A stretch of 64,000 nt of DNA from Pandoraea commovens (GCF_902459615.1 NZ_CABPSA010000003.1:478840-542839), one strand, 5' to 3'. Numbered from the stretch's first letter, positions 1 through 9,247 are shown. The notes: generated by a model not told the origin, from the sequence alone. A program made the numbers and translations.

Positions 1-1163
1 CCCCCGTCTACACGCACGCGTTCGTCGACGGCATGGCGCACGAAGGCATGAGCCTCGCACGCAAGCACGACAACGCCTTCCTGCTCGACGTACGTGCGCC
101 GCTTCCGCCGCTGTTGGCCTTCGACGCCAAGCGAGTGCGTCAGGTGCTCGGCAATCTGCTCGACAACGCGGCGAAGTACACCTCGGACGGCACGATCACG
201 TTGTCGCTGTCCGCCACCCCCGACGCAACACGCGCGGACATCGTGCATGTGAGCTTCGGCGTAGAGGACTCCGGCTGTGGCATTGCAAAGGACGACCTGC
301 CGCGTGTGTTCGAACCGTTCGCCCGGCTCGACCGCGCGCGGCGTCTGCCCGGCGTGGGGCTGGGACTCGCCATCGTCAGGCAATGGATCGAGCGCATGGA
401 CGGCACTATCGTGATCGACAGCCAGCCTGATGTCGGCACGAAGGTGACGTTCACCTTACCGCTGCGCGTGGCGCGCGAAGCGGATCTCGTGCCGCAATCG
501 TTCGCGGGCGCCACGCACGCCTTGCCGTCGCTCGACGGCACGGGGTATCACATCTGGCTCGCCGAAGACTCCCCCGAAATCCGCCAATTCCTGCATGACG
601 AACTGGCCAGTCTGAGCTTTACCGTGAGCACCTTCGGCGACGGCGTGGCGCTCATCGCCGCGCTGGGCAATCCCAAAGCGCCGCAGCCGGACCTCGTGCT
701 GACGGACCACATGATGCCCAACGCCGACGGACTGGCGGTGGCACGCGCCGCGCGCCGTCGCTGGCCCGATGTGCCTGTGCTGGCTGTCTCCGCGTCGCCG
801 CAGGTCGTTGCGGGCGCAGGCAGCGAGGGGGACGGTAGCGAGCACGGCTATGACGCGTGTCTGCTCAAGCCCGTCGAACTGGCGGACCTGCGCAACACGC
901 TGGCGCGTCTGCTCGACCTGCAACGTGACGAGGTACCGGCGAGCGAAGTGGAACAGGAGCGTGCCATGGTGCGTCCGCCGCGCGAGCGGCTGGTGGAAGC
1001 CCGTCAGCTGATCGCGATGGGGGCGATTACCGATCTGATGGACTGGTCGCGCGATCTCAGCACACAGGCCCCGCAGTACGACGTCTTCGCTCGTCACGTC
1101 CATCAACTCGCGCAACGTGGCGATCTCGCCAGTCTCACGGAGTTGTGCGCGCCGACGCAGTGA
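1..1163 (+). CDS. Hybrid sensor histidine kinase/response regulator, 3' part
   Basis: The gene enters from the left edge, so its sensor and dimerisation parts are not visible; the reading frame is open from base 3. The visible protein begins in the kinase ATPase domain: N-box LDNAAKY, G1 DSGCGI, F-box FEPFARL and G2 GVGLGLAI. A receiver domain follows from about nt 550, with the acidic pair in AEDS, the phospho-acceptor Asp in LTDHM (near nt 705) and the conserved Lys in LLKPVEL. About 80 further residues have no recognised domain. A cytoplasmic phosphorelay role follows from the family; the signal and output are unknown. It is convergent with the transporter gene that ends at 1273, with a hairpin between them. 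Confidence 0.9.
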   Translation, partial: PVYTHAFVDGMAHEGMSLARKHDNAFLLDVRAPLPPLLAFDAKRVRQVLGNLLDNAAKYTSDGTITLSLSATPDATRADIVHVSFGVEDSGCGIAKDDLPRVFEPFARLDRARRLPGVGLGLAIVRQWIERMDGTIVIDSQPDVGTKVTFTLPLRVAREADLVPQSFAGATHALPSLDGTGYHIWLAEDSPEIRQFLHDELASLSFTVSTFGDGVALIAALGNPKAPQPDLVLTDHMMPNADGLAVARAARRRWPDVPVLAVSASPQVVAGAGSEGDGSEHGYDACLLKPVELADLRNTLARLLDLQRDEVPASEVEQERAMVRPPRERLVEARQLIAMGAITDLMDWSRDLSTQAPQYDVFARHVHQLAQRGDLASLTELCAPTQ

Positions 1164-1226
1164 CGCCGACGCAGTGAAGCAGCGCGTTGCCGATAACGAC
1201 GCCGCATGAAGACGCCCCAAACGACA

Positions 1227-1250
1227 ACGGCACGCCCGAGAGCGTGCCGT
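1227..1250. terminator. Hairpin between convergent genes
   Basis: A perfect 9-bp stem (ACGGCACGC at 1227-1235 pairing with GCGTGCCGT at 1242-1250) encloses a 6-nt loop. It lies 64 nt past the kinase stop and 23 nt past the transporter stop, so it could serve either strand. There is no T-run, so intrinsic termination is only inferred. Confidence 0.5.
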
Positions 1251-1272
1251 CGATTATCCGATGTCGGTTACA

Positions 1273-2628
1273 TCAGTCGCGAAGCGGCTTGTGGGCCGTC
1301 TCCTTCGCCGCGAACAACGCGATGGCCGTGATGGCGAGCGCCGCCGTCACGTACAGCGACACCGACAGCGTCGTGCCGTATTCCTTGTAGAGCGTCACGA
1401 TGATCAGCGGCGCAAAGCCACCGCCGAGAATGCCCGCCAGCGTGTAAGCCAGCGACGACCCGGCGTAGCGCACGCGTGTCGGGAACTGCTCTGTGACGAA
1501 CGCCGCCTGCGGGCCGTACATGATCGCGTGGATCACAAGACCGATCACCACGGACAGCACGATCAGCGCCGGGCTCGACGTGTCGAGCAACACGAAGAAA
1601 CCATAGGCCCAGACCACTGCGCACAGCACGCCAAAGCCATACACCGGGCGGCGGCCCAGCTTGTCGGAAAGCGCGCCGAATAGCGGCACCGTCAGCGCAT
1701 TGAACGCGGTGCCGACGAGCACCGCCGTGAGCGCCAGCGGTCGCGACAGGTGCAGCGTGCCGGTCACATACGTCAGCGTAAAGACGACCATCAACGCATA
1801 GAGCACGTCCGAGCCGATACGCGAGCCGCCCGCGACCAGCAGGTTGCGCCAGTGCTTACGGAAGACGTCCGCAATCGGCATTTCCGCCTGACGGTCCGAA
1901 TGCTGCATCTCTTCGAACATCGGCGTTTCTTCCACGCCGCGACGCACCCACAGGCCGAACGCCACCAGCACGAGGCTCAGCAGGAACGGCATGCGCCAGC
2001 CCCAGGCGAGGAACTCGTCCGGCGAAATCGACAGCGTGATGAGCGCAATCAGACCGGTCGCGAGCAGCGTGCCGAACGACGGCCCGACCTGCGTCCACGA
2101 GGCATTCAACCCGCGCTTGCGCTGATCGCCATGCTCGACCGAGAGCAGCACCGCACCGGCCCATTCGCCGCCCAGCGCCACGCCCTGCACGAAACGCAAT
2201 GCGACGAGCAGCACCGGGCTCCAGATGCCGATCGAGGCATAGGTCGGCAGCAGGCCCATCAGGCCCGTGGTCAGGCCCATAACGACGAGTGTTAGCACCA
2301 GTACGGCACGTCGTCCGATCTTGTCGCCGAGGTTGCCGAACACGAAGCCGCCCAGCGGGCGCGAGACGTAGCCGACGGCGTACGTCGACAAGGCGAGGAT
2401 GGTGCCCGCGAGCGGGTCCATCGAGGGGAAGAACAGATGGTTGAAGACGAGTGCGGCAAGCGTGTTGTAGACCGTGAAGTCGTACCACTCAAGCGTGGTG
2501 CCGACCATGCTGGCCGTCGCCAGCCTGCCCTTGTTCGCGCCTTGTTTGGCGGGCGCGGCAGCGGCACCTGATGCGGTGCCGGTGTCCGGTGTGTTCCGGG
2601 AGTCCCGCGTGTTCGAATACGTTGTCAT
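1273..2628 (-). CDS. MFS transporter, metabolite:H+ symporter (MHS) type
   Basis: The 451-residue protein has the twelve hydrophobic segments expected of the major facilitator superfamily. The MHS-like signature TTLEWYDF lies in TM1, followed by the loop 2-3 motif GDKIGRR and a second copy, LSDKLGRRP, in the central loop. Relatives (ShiA, ProP, KgtP types) import organic acids or compatible solutes with protons; the substrate here cannot be read from sequence. The N-terminus carries about 35 extra polar, Ala-rich residues before TM1. A ribosome binding site (CCGGAG, 6 nt before ATG) supports the start. It follows the 217-residue gene by 81 bp on the same strand and probably shares its transcript, with the LysR gene at 3584-4537 as candidate regulator. 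Confidence 0.9.
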   Translation of the reverse strand: MTTYSNTRDSRNTPDTGTASGAAAAPAKQGANKGRLATASMVGTTLEWYDFTVYNTLAALVFNHLFFPSMDPLAGTILALSTYAVGYVSRPLGGFVFGNLGDKIGRRAVLVLTLVVMGLTTGLMGLLPTYASIGIWSPVLLVALRFVQGVALGGEWAGAVLLSVEHGDQRKRGLNASWTQVGPSFGTLLATGLIALITLSISPDEFLAWGWRMPFLLSLVLVAFGLWVRRGVEETPMFEEMQHSDRQAEMPIADVFRKHWRNLLVAGGSRIGSDVLYALMVVFTLTYVTGTLHLSRPLALTAVLVGTAFNALTVPLFGALSDKLGRRPVYGFGVLCAVVWAYGFFVLLDTSSPALIVLSVVIGLVIHAIMYGPQAAFVTEQFPTRVRYAGSSLAYTLAGILGGGFAPLIIVTLYKEYGTTLSVSLYVTAALAITAIALFAAKETAHKPLRD

Positions 2629-2709
2629 GAATGTCTCCGGGGGTGCGCGGGATCAGCCGGGCAGGCCGACCCCGTGAGTAGGGGAGCAAAGGGAACGAAG
2701 AACGCGACG

Positions 2710-3363
2710 TCAGTCGTCGTTGGCACCGAGACGCCACAGCATGGCGAAGCGGGTCACGTCGGTTGCGGGCAGGCCGTAACTCGCCGCCAGCGTTTCGGCG
2801 GCGATACGGACGGCGTCCGGATCGGTGCCTTCGATGAGCACGACGGCGTCGGCCGGCGGCAGTGCGGCGTCCTTCGCCGTGAGCGACACGGAGAGCGTGG
2901 GCACGGTGACCTGAAGCGTGGCGCGCACGATGGCGTCGCCCTGCGCGATTTCGGTGAGTTGGGCGTCAAGACGCGGGCGCGCCTGCGCCACGGCCGCTTC
3001 CGTCAGCACGAAAGCAGCGAGCATGCCGCCCTGACCTTCACCGGCCTCTACATCGAGCGTGCCGACGCGGCGTTGCGTGCCCTGCATGCGCGCAAAGTTG
3101 CGCAGCGACCATTCCGTCTGATGATTGAAGGCCTGCGCATACGGCTCGCTGGTGAACACGCCAGCGTCCTGTGTGCAGTACAGCGCGAGGTAAGGACGTG
3201 CGCTGTCATGCAGCGCCTTGAAGCGTCGGGCGAACTGGAAGCCCGGAATCGCGACGCGCTCCTGCATGTGTTCGCGGTCGTACCAGCGGTTGAAATCGGT
3301 TTCGAAGGCCGGATCGATATTCGTCCAGATACAGAGTTGGGCGCGCGGGGTGGTCACAGTCAT
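2710..3363 (-). CDS. Conserved hypothetical protein, possible alpha/beta-barrel fold
   Basis: A 217-residue soluble protein without signal peptide or membrane segment. The N-terminal stretch (WTNIDPAFETDFNRWYDREH) resembles the opening of small EthD/DUF4286-like dimeric alpha-beta barrels, where a Trp/Tyr/His-rich strand-helix begins each half; the second half, from about residue 105, may be a degenerate repeat. No catalytic residues can be assigned. It precedes the MHS transporter gene by 81 bp and follows a LysR gene, so a role in metabolising the imported compound is plausible but inferred. Confidence 0.7.
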   Translation of the reverse strand: MTVTTPRAQLCIWTNIDPAFETDFNRWYDREHMQERVAIPGFQFARRFKALHDSARPYLALYCTQDAGVFTSEPYAQAFNHQTEWSLRNFARMQGTQRRVGTLDVEAGEGQGGMLAAFVLTEAAVAQARPRLDAQLTEIAQGDAIVRATLQVTVPTLSVSLTAKDAALPPADAVVLIEGTDPDAVRIAAETLAASYGLPATDVTRFAMLWRLGANDD

Positions 3364-3583
3364 GAGGCATCCATCGGTGTCGACAATCGGGGGCCGGCCG
3401 GGGTGCGCCGCTAAGCAGCATCAGCACGCATGAGGCCGACCGTCCATTTGAGTGTGCAAAACGATGGATGGGAGCGTCCAACAAGAAATCAAATTCGCGG
3501 CGACAGCAAATTCTTATGACCGGCCCCAAACCCTTGCCGGGCGGGGCCTTCGTGCGGCGTTTCGCTGTTTCGTGCCGGGTGGC

Positions 3584-4537
3584 TCAGGCGTCGGTCGCGC
3601 CCCATGCCGGGGCGGTCATGGCAGCGGCGGGGGGAATCGCGATATCCGGCCCCATGTTCAGGGCGAACTCGCTGGCCGTGCGCTGCGCCAGACGCGCCAC
3701 GTTCTCGGCGAGCAGCGCGCCCGTGCGGAACGAGCCGACCAGCGGCAGATTGGGAAAGTTGGCGTTCACACGCAGCAAATGCAGGCTGTGCTCACCCAGT
3801 TCGCGCTGGATGATGGCGGGCGGCAGCATCGCCACCCCGAACCCGTCGGCCACCAGCCGGATGATTGCCGCGACCGACGTCATGCAGTTCACCCGCACCG
3901 GCCGTTCGGCGGCGACCGAGAACATGCGCTCCAGCGTCTTGTGCGGCCCGGAATTGCGCGAAAAGCTCACCAACGGATACGCGGCCAGGTCGGCCACGTC
4001 GAGCGTTTCGCCCTCCAGATTGAGCTTGGGGCTCGCGACCCAGCGCATCGGGAATTCGGCCAACGGAAGGTTTTCGACGCCAGCACCGTGTTGCATGTCC
4101 GTCTGCAATACGAGATCGAGCGTGCCCGCCTCAAGCTGCTTGCACAGATTGATGGTCGTCTCGCTCGTGACCTCGATTTCGAGTTGCGGATATTCACGGT
4201 GAATTCGCGCCGCCAGATCCGGAAACCAGCTGTGCACGATGGACTCGACGACGCCGATTTTGAGCACGCCCGGCGGCATGTCCGGATCGCTCAGTTCTCG
4301 CTTCATCTCTTGCCCGAGCATGACGATGCGCTCGGCATACGCCAACGCTTTCTGGCCTGCGGCCGTGAGCGTGACCTCGCGCGCGCTCCGGTCGAACAGG
4401 CGCACGCCGAAACTCTGTTCCAGCGATGCAATCCGGCTCGACACCCCCGCCTGCGTCGTGTGCAGACGTTCGGCCGTCAGCCGGAAATTACGCAGCTTGG
4501 CGAGCCAGACGAAGGTTTCGAGAAAACGCAGATTCAT
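3584..4537 (-). CDS. LysR-family transcriptional regulator
   Basis: The 317-residue protein has the LysR N-terminal helix-turn-helix (residues about 1-60, opening MNLRFLETFVWLAKLRNFRL, with the recognition region TTQAGVSSRIASLE). A periplasmic-binding-protein-like effector domain follows from about residue 90. The reading frame is open 37 codons further upstream, but the start at 4537 matches the family start, so I use it. It is the first gene of a minus-strand series with the 217-residue protein (221 bp downstream) and the MHS transporter, and is their likely regulator. The effector is unknown. Confidence 0.9.
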   Translation of the reverse strand: MNLRFLETFVWLAKLRNFRLTAERLHTTQAGVSSRIASLEQSFGVRLFDRSAREVTLTAAGQKALAYAERIVMLGQEMKRELSDPDMPPGVLKIGVVESIVHSWFPDLAARIHREYPQLEIEVTSETTINLCKQLEAGTLDLVLQTDMQHGAGVENLPLAEFPMRWVASPKLNLEGETLDVADLAAYPLVSFSRNSGPHKTLERMFSVAAERPVRVNCMTSVAAIIRLVADGFGVAMLPPAIIQRELGEHSLHLLRVNANFPNLPLVGSFRTGALLAENVARLAQRTASEFALNMGPDIAIPPAAAMTAPAWGATDA

Positions 4538-4884
4538 GCGGCATAGGAACGCAGACGTGATGACTTGTCTACGCAGAAGTCTTGGGGAAATGCGCATTTT
4601 AGCGGGAACACAAAAGACGTCGCCCGCCACATTCCACCCATGAAACACGAATCACGTTCGGCATCCCTCGCCCACATCCGCCGCCACCCCACGGGCCACT
4701 GTTACGGCAGCGCGTTCCTGCCGTGTTTCGTTTCCGTAACGTTTTTTGATATCGGCGCGCGCCGCGTTCGCCCACACTCCTTACAAATCAAGCAGTTAAT
4801 GGCTTCAAGAGAATTGGCACGGGATTTGCTGAGTATTTTGCAACGGCCCGTCGAGGCCGGAGGGCCAAATCTCTGGAGACTGTC
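4538..4884. other. 347-bp divergent gap with terminator-like hairpin
   Basis: No coding frame is convincing here. The gap separates the minus-strand LysR gene from the plus-strand 70-residue gene. It contains GTTACGG (4701-4707) pairing with CCGTAAC (4734-4740), followed at once by GTTTTTTG, which looks like an intrinsic terminator on the plus strand although no annotated plus-strand gene ends nearby. An inner GGCAG/CTGCC pair lies inside the loop. This may end a short untranslated transcript. Confidence 0.45.
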
Positions 4885-5097
4885 ATGTCAAGCGCCCATT
4901 TCCGCCGACCGCATCCGACAGTGGAACTCGCGCGTTGCGTGTTCCGGCAGCATTACATCCGCATCATGCAGGCTGAGAATCCCGGCAGCTATGCGGTGCT
5001 GGTCGACATCTGGCCGATGGACGGCCGGACGTATTCGAGCATCGATCAGGCCAAGCATGCGGCCATGCTGTTTATCCGCAATATGGAAAACGACTGA
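4885..5097 (+). CDS. Small conserved hypothetical protein (70 aa)
   Basis: A 70-residue soluble protein with balanced composition (opening MSSAHFRRPHPTVELARC, ending FIRNMEND). The start is supported by CTGGAG seven bases before ATG. No signal peptide, membrane segment or known motif is seen. It precedes another small gene at 5153 by 55 bp on the same strand, so the two may be cotranscribed. Function unknown. Confidence 0.6.
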   Translation: MSSAHFRRPHPTVELARCVFRQHYIRIMQAENPGSYAVLVDIWPMDGRTYSSIDQAKHAAMLFIRNMEND

Positions 5098-5152
5098 GTC
5101 CACGTAAGTGATTCCGCGCCAGCGGCCCTGGCGCGGCCAACGAGACGAGACC

Positions 5153-5515
5153 ATGAAACATCACCACACCCGTCACAGCGCCGCCGAGCGGCACGCCCTG
5201 GCTACCATGCCGTCCTCGGCCCATTCGTCCGCCCGTGCACGCCAGCCGGTCGTCCTCGATCCGGCAGGCGATCCGTACGCCCGCATTGCGGTCGAAGCCT
5301 ACGCCGAGGCCTGCGCGCAGGATCAGCCCTGGCTGGCCGAAGCGCTGCAACGGCAATATCAGTTGGCAGGCGGCACGCCGTCGAGCGCCGCAGCGATCTG
5401 GCGCACGTTCCACGAAGCGCAACAACTGGCGCGCGACGGTAACAATTATGACGAAGCGGCCTGGACGCACGTGGCGCTCCATTTGTGCGGCGTTCTCGGC
5501 GCGATGAATCTGTAA
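5153..5515 (+). CDS. Small hypothetical protein (120 aa)
   Basis: A 120-residue soluble protein with a polar His/Ala-rich N-terminus (about 30 residues) and a helical, Ala/Gln-rich remainder. The frame is open 15 codons upstream, but ATG at 5153 follows a GAGACGAGA purine stretch and is the better start. No domain was recognised. It sits 55 bp after the 70-residue gene and 122 bp before the O-antigen ligase-like gene. Confidence 0.55.
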   Translation: MKHHHTRHSAAERHALATMPSSAHSSARARQPVVLDPAGDPYARIAVEAYAEACAQDQPWLAEALQRQYQLAGGTPSSAAAIWRTFHEAQQLARDGNNYDEAAWTHVALHLCGVLGAMNL

Positions 5516-5637
5516 TTGTGAAATTTTGAGCAGATCGATGTTTTGGGCGTTGCGTGGCGTCGACGGAAACCGTGGCGCTGTGGGCATTTCTGGCATACTT
5601 CGTGCAAAGTAAATTCCCGCAGTCTGCCTGGTAACCA

Positions 5638-6939
5638 ATGAGCAAGTCCGCCGCGCCGGCACCGATTCCCCGTCGGCACCTTTTTGCCAACATTTTCGGC
5701 ACGCTGATCCTGCTGTTTCCCGCCGTTTCCCTGGTCGTTCCACGCGGCGGGAACACGGCGATGTTCCTGACGGTGGCCCTTGGCGCCATCGTCCTTTTCA
5801 CGGGCCGCGAACGAGGCGAAATCTGTTCGCTCGTACGCGCGAATCCCCACGTCCGCCTGCTGCTCGTCGCGCTGCTGCTGCCGTTTTTCTCGATTCTGCT
5901 CGTCGAAATTCTGCACGGGCGGATTGTCGCGAACACCCTCGACTCCCCCCTGCGCTTCCTGCTCGCCACCTTCGTATTCCTCGGGCTGCGTCGGATCGTC
6001 GACGTCATGCCGAAGTGGACAGATCTGTCGTTCGCCACCGGCGCCATTTGCGCTGCCGTCATGGCCTGGTATTCCACCGCGGACATTCTCGCCGCGCGCG
6101 CCGAAAGCTCGTTCCTGAACCCGATCCACTTTGGCGATATCGCCGTCCTTCTGGGCATTCTGTCGGTCGTGTCGATTCATTGGCTGTCGCACGACAAGCC
6201 GTGGATCGTCGCATTCAAGCTGCTGGGGGCTGCCGCAGGCTGCTACGCGTCTTGGGCCAGCCAGTCCCGGGGCGGCTGGATCGTGCTGCCGGTGCTGCTG
6301 GTCGTCTGGCTGCTGTGGCGCAATCAGCCGCTGAGCGCCGCGCGGCGCGTGACGATCGGCGTCTTCGCCGTGGTGCTGCTGGCAGCCACCTTCAGCTCGC
6401 ATGTCGTGCGCGACCGCTTCGAGATGATCCGATCGGATCTCGTCAGTCTTTCCGCAGGCAACCCCAACACCTCGACCGGTATCCGGGTCGAATTGTGGAA
6501 GGTCGCCGGCAAACTCATCGGTAAGCACCCGTTGCTCGGCCTCGGCGCGCATGGGTATCGCGATGCAATGCCCGCCATGGCGGCATCCGGCGAATTGACC
6601 CCGCAGGCCGCCGATCTTGGCAAGGGCGAAGTGCACAATCAGATCCTCGCCTATTTCGTCGATTACGGATTGCTTGGCCTGCTGTGCATTCTCGGCGTCT
6701 ACCTCGGCCCGGCCATCTTCTTCATTCGCTCGGCGCAATTGGAACACGACCGCGTCAAGAATCGCGCGGCGTTGATGGGATTGATGACGGCCGTCGCCTT
6801 CGCCGTCTTCGGACTGACCGTGGAGACCTTCAACCTCAAGGTGACGGTCGCCTTCTATGCGACGATGCTGGCTCTGTTTGCCGCGTTCGCCTATCCTGTC
6901 GGCTCCTCAGATGACAAATCGCCCGTTGCCAGGCGATAG
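5638..6939 (+). CDS. O-antigen ligase/polymerase family membrane protein
   Basis: The 433-residue protein has ten or more predicted membrane helices and one long periplasmic loop near residues 270-340 containing GLGAHGYRD and KGEVHNQILAY. This is the arrangement of the Wzy_C/WaaL superfamily, where the loop His/Arg residues help transfer or polymerise lipid-linked glycans in the periplasm. Whether it is a ligase (WaaL), a polymerase (Wzy) or a protein O-oligosaccharyltransferase cannot be decided here. The glycosyltransferase gene starts 12 bp downstream, so both probably belong to one surface-glycan unit. No clear ribosome binding site precedes the ATG. Confidence 0.85.
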   Translation: MSKSAAPAPIPRRHLFANIFGTLILLFPAVSLVVPRGGNTAMFLTVALGAIVLFTGRERGEICSLVRANPHVRLLLVALLLPFFSILLVEILHGRIVANTLDSPLRFLLATFVFLGLRRIVDVMPKWTDLSFATGAICAAVMAWYSTADILAARAESSFLNPIHFGDIAVLLGILSVVSIHWLSHDKPWIVAFKLLGAAAGCYASWASQSRGGWIVLPVLLVVWLLWRNQPLSAARRVTIGVFAVVLLAATFSSHVVRDRFEMIRSDLVSLSAGNPNTSTGIRVELWKVAGKLIGKHPLLGLGAHGYRDAMPAMAASGELTPQAADLGKGEVHNQILAYFVDYGLLGLLCILGVYLGPAIFFIRSAQLEHDRVKNRAALMGLMTAVAFAVFGLTVETFNLKVTVAFYATMLALFAAFAYPVGSSDDKSPVARR

Positions 6940-6951
6940 CGCTGTTCCCCC

Positions 6952-7854
6952 ATGCTAAGCATCCTGATTCCCACCTGGAACAACCTGCCGTTCCTTAAGC
7001 TGTGCATCGATAGCGTTCGCCGACACTCCGGCGAGGCGCACGAGATTCTCGTGCACGTCAACGACGGCAGCGACGGCACGCTCGACTGGGTGCGCGAGCA
7101 GGGCTTGCGTCACACGCACAGCAGCGGCAACGTGGGTGTTTGCCTCGCGCTCAATCAGCTCGCACCGCTCGCGTCGCACGATCAGTTGCTGTTCCTGAAC
7201 GACGACATGTTCGTCACGCCCGGCTGGGATACCGCACTCATCGATGCCGCCCGCGCGCTCCAGGCACTCGGCACGCCCGTCTATTACCTCTCGTCGGTCA
7301 TGGTCGAGCCCAACGCCGGGGTCAGCAAGCAAGTCGTTTCGAAGGATTTCGGCACCACGCCGGAGACGTTCGACGAAGCTGCGATGCTCGCCTTCGCCGC
7401 CTCGCTGGGACGCAGTGACGTGAATGGCGTACCGACGCAACCCACGCTCGTGAGCCGCGCGTTGTGGCATCTGGTCGGCGGCTACAGCATCGAGTTCGGC
7501 CCCGGCATGAGCAGCGACGACGACTTCCTGATGAAGCTCTGGCTGGTCGGCTGCCGGACGTTTCGTATCGTCGGCAAGAGTGTGGTCTATCACTTCGGTT
7601 GCCGCTCGACCGGACGCGTGGTGAAGAATCGCGGCAGTCGCGAATTCCTGATGAAGTGGGGGATGACGCAGGCCGAGTTCAAGCGCGACTATCTCGATCT
7701 CGCGGGCACGCCCGCAGGCGCGGCACTGCCCAACGTGCCGATGCCGAGCGGCAAGAGCCGCATCAAACGCGCGCTGCACGGCAGCAAGCCCTACCCGCTT
7801 GAAGACCTTGCGCGCTGGGACGCCAACGTCCCGCAACATCTCAAGCTGGACTGA
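6952..7854 (+). CDS. Glycosyltransferase, GT2 family
   Basis: The 300-residue protein begins directly with the GT-A fold opening MLSILIPTWNNLPFLKLCID. It has the nucleotide-binding HVNDGSDGT segment and a LNDDM metal-binding DxD-type motif near residue 80. A conserved GPGMSSDDDFLMKL acceptor-site region lies near residue 190. There is no membrane segment, so it probably acts on the cytoplasmic face, adding a sugar from a nucleotide donor. It starts 12 bp after the O-antigen ligase-like gene and is likely cotranscribed. Donor and acceptor sugars are unknown. Confidence 0.88.
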   Translation: MLSILIPTWNNLPFLKLCIDSVRRHSGEAHEILVHVNDGSDGTLDWVREQGLRHTHSSGNVGVCLALNQLAPLASHDQLLFLNDDMFVTPGWDTALIDAARALQALGTPVYYLSSVMVEPNAGVSKQVVSKDFGTTPETFDEAAMLAFAASLGRSDVNGVPTQPTLVSRALWHLVGGYSIEFGPGMSSDDDFLMKLWLVGCRTFRIVGKSVVYHFGCRSTGRVVKNRGSREFLMKWGMTQAEFKRDYLDLAGTPAGAALPNVPMPSGKSRIKRALHGSKPYPLEDLARWDANVPQHLKLD

Positions 7855-7892
7855 GACGTCCGGCCTCGCGCCAGTACCGTTGAAACCGTGAA

Positions 7893-8063
7893 TCAGTGCC
7901 GTGGGTGACGGATGCGTGCCCACGCGTGCTCAAGACGCTTCACCGCAGGACTATCCGGGTGACGTGTCCACCAGACCCCCATCTCCCACACCATGCCCGC
8001 AAGCACGGCGATCAGCACGAGTGCGCCGATGGTGTACCAGATCTCGCCGAATGAGGTTGACAT
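7893..8063 (-). CDS. Small single-pass membrane protein (56 aa)
   Basis: One hydrophobic helix (IWYTIGALVLIAVLAGMVWE) is followed by a basic tail rich in Arg/His. The open frame extends 11 codons upstream, but ATG at 8063 is preceded by GGGAGG at good spacing, which decides the start. It is convergent with the glycosyltransferase gene. Function unknown. Confidence 0.65.
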   Translation of the reverse strand: MSTSFGEIWYTIGALVLIAVLAGMVWEMGVWWTRHPDSPAVKRLEHAWARIRHPRH

Positions 8064-8093
8064 AACGGCCTCCCGGAAACGCCGAAAATGCAT

Positions 8094-8118
8094 CACGGAC
8101 GACCGGCGGCCGTCCGTG
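8094..8118 (-). terminator. Hairpin downstream of the YeiH-type gene
   Basis: CACGGACG (8094-8101) and CGTCCGTG (8111-8118) form a perfect 8-bp stem with a 9-nt GC-rich loop. It lies about 80 nt past the stop of the minus-strand gene ending at 8195, and the flanks AATGCA/TGCATT can lengthen the stem. On the minus strand a short T-run follows. Confidence 0.45.
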
Positions 8119-8194
8119 TTTGCATTCTAGGCGACGAAACCCGGCTTGCCCGCCGGGTCTGCCCTAACGTCGGGGTCTCATCCTTGCCGCTATC

Positions 8195-9247
8195 TCAGAG
8201 TTGCCCCATCGTCAGTTGCACCACGAGGCTGCTGACCGACACCGCCGCCCAGACGCCCAGTCCGAGCAGGATCGGACGCACACCGGTCGATGCCATGCGG
8301 CGCAGGTTCGACGACAGTCCGATGGCGGTGAGCGCCACGATGATCAGGAATTCGGCAGCGTCGTGAATCCACGGTTGCAGCGCAGGGGGCACGAGGCCTG
8401 CCGTGCGGATGCCCGATGCGATCAGGAAGCCGAGGATGAACCACGGGAAGATGCGGGCAAGGCTGAAGTTACCGGCACCGGCGCGCTTGGCGCGGTAAGC
8501 CACGATGGCGGCCAGCGTCAGACAGATCGGGATGATCAACGTGGCACGGGTCAGCTTGACGATCGTGGCGTAGTCGCCAGCCGCCTTGCTGTAGCTGTAA
8601 CCGGCTGCCACCACCGACGACGTGTCGTTGATTGCCGTACCAGCCCACATGCCGAAGCCCAGATCCGAGAGATGCAGCGCGTGACCGAGCACCGGGAACA
8701 GCAGCACGGCGGCGATATTGAACAGGAAGATGGTCGAGATGGCGAACGCCGTTTCGTGATCGTCCGGCTTCACGATGGGCGTGACGGCGGCAATCGCCGA
8801 ACCACCGCAAATGGCCGTGCCCACGCCGATGAGCAGCTTGAGCTTGTCGGGCACGCCCAGCAGTCGACCCAGTCCCCAGGCCGACAAACCGGCGGCGGTG
8901 ATCGTCACAGCAGTCACGGCGAGCGATTCGAGCCCAGTGTGCGCCACCTGCGACAGGGACAGACCGAAGCCCAGTGCGATGATTGACCACTGAAGCACGT
9001 ACTTCGATGCGAATTTGATGCCGGACTCGTAACGTGCGCCCGGGGCGAAGATATTACGCACGAGAATGCCGAGCAGAATGCCGAACACCGGACCGCCGAC
9101 GAGCGGCATCTGACGCCCCAGCAACAGCGCCACGAAAGCAATCACGGTCGACAGAATAAGGCCCGCCCAAGGGTTGTGCTGATCCGGCACCAGCGTGTCG
9201 GGACGGCTGGCCGAAGCGGGCGTTGCAGCGTGGGTTTTTGTTGTCAT
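8195..9247 (-). CDS. yeiH: YeiH-type putative sulfate exporter family membrane protein
   Basis: The 350-residue protein has about ten membrane helices and the hallmark segments of the YeiH/UPF0324 (Cons_hypoth698) family: GTAICGGSAIAA near residue 135 and WAGTAINDTSSVVAAGY near residue 205. Family members are annotated as putative sulfate or sulfite/organosulfonate exporters, though biochemical proof is thin. The frame could open at a GTG three codons earlier, but that GTG overlaps the AAGGAG ribosome binding site, so ATG at 9247 is the real start. No LysR partner (YeiE type) is adjacent. The AT-rich upstream region holds an inverted repeat (9311-9341). Confidence 0.85.
   Translation of the reverse strand: MTTKTHAATPASASRPDTLVPDQHNPWAGLILSTVIAFVALLLGRQMPLVGGPVFGILLGILVRNIFAPGARYESGIKFASKYVLQWSIIALGFGLSLSQVAHTGLESLAVTAVTITAAGLSAWGLGRLLGVPDKLKLLIGVGTAICGGSAIAAVTPIVKPDDHETAFAISTIFLFNIAAVLLFPVLGHALHLSDLGFGMWAGTAINDTSSVVAAGYSYSKAAGDYATIVKLTRATLIIPICLTLAAIVAYRAKRAGAGNFSLARIFPWFILGFLIASGIRTAGLVPPALQPWIHDAAEFLIIVALTAIGLSSNLRRMASTGVRPILLGLGVWAAVSVSSLVVQLTMGQL

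Noticed and set aside
456-1220. 254-residue open frame on the minus strand
   Set aside because: It lies opposite the histidine kinase gene, has Arg/His-rich composition with no domain, and is a shadow of the GC-rich codon bias.
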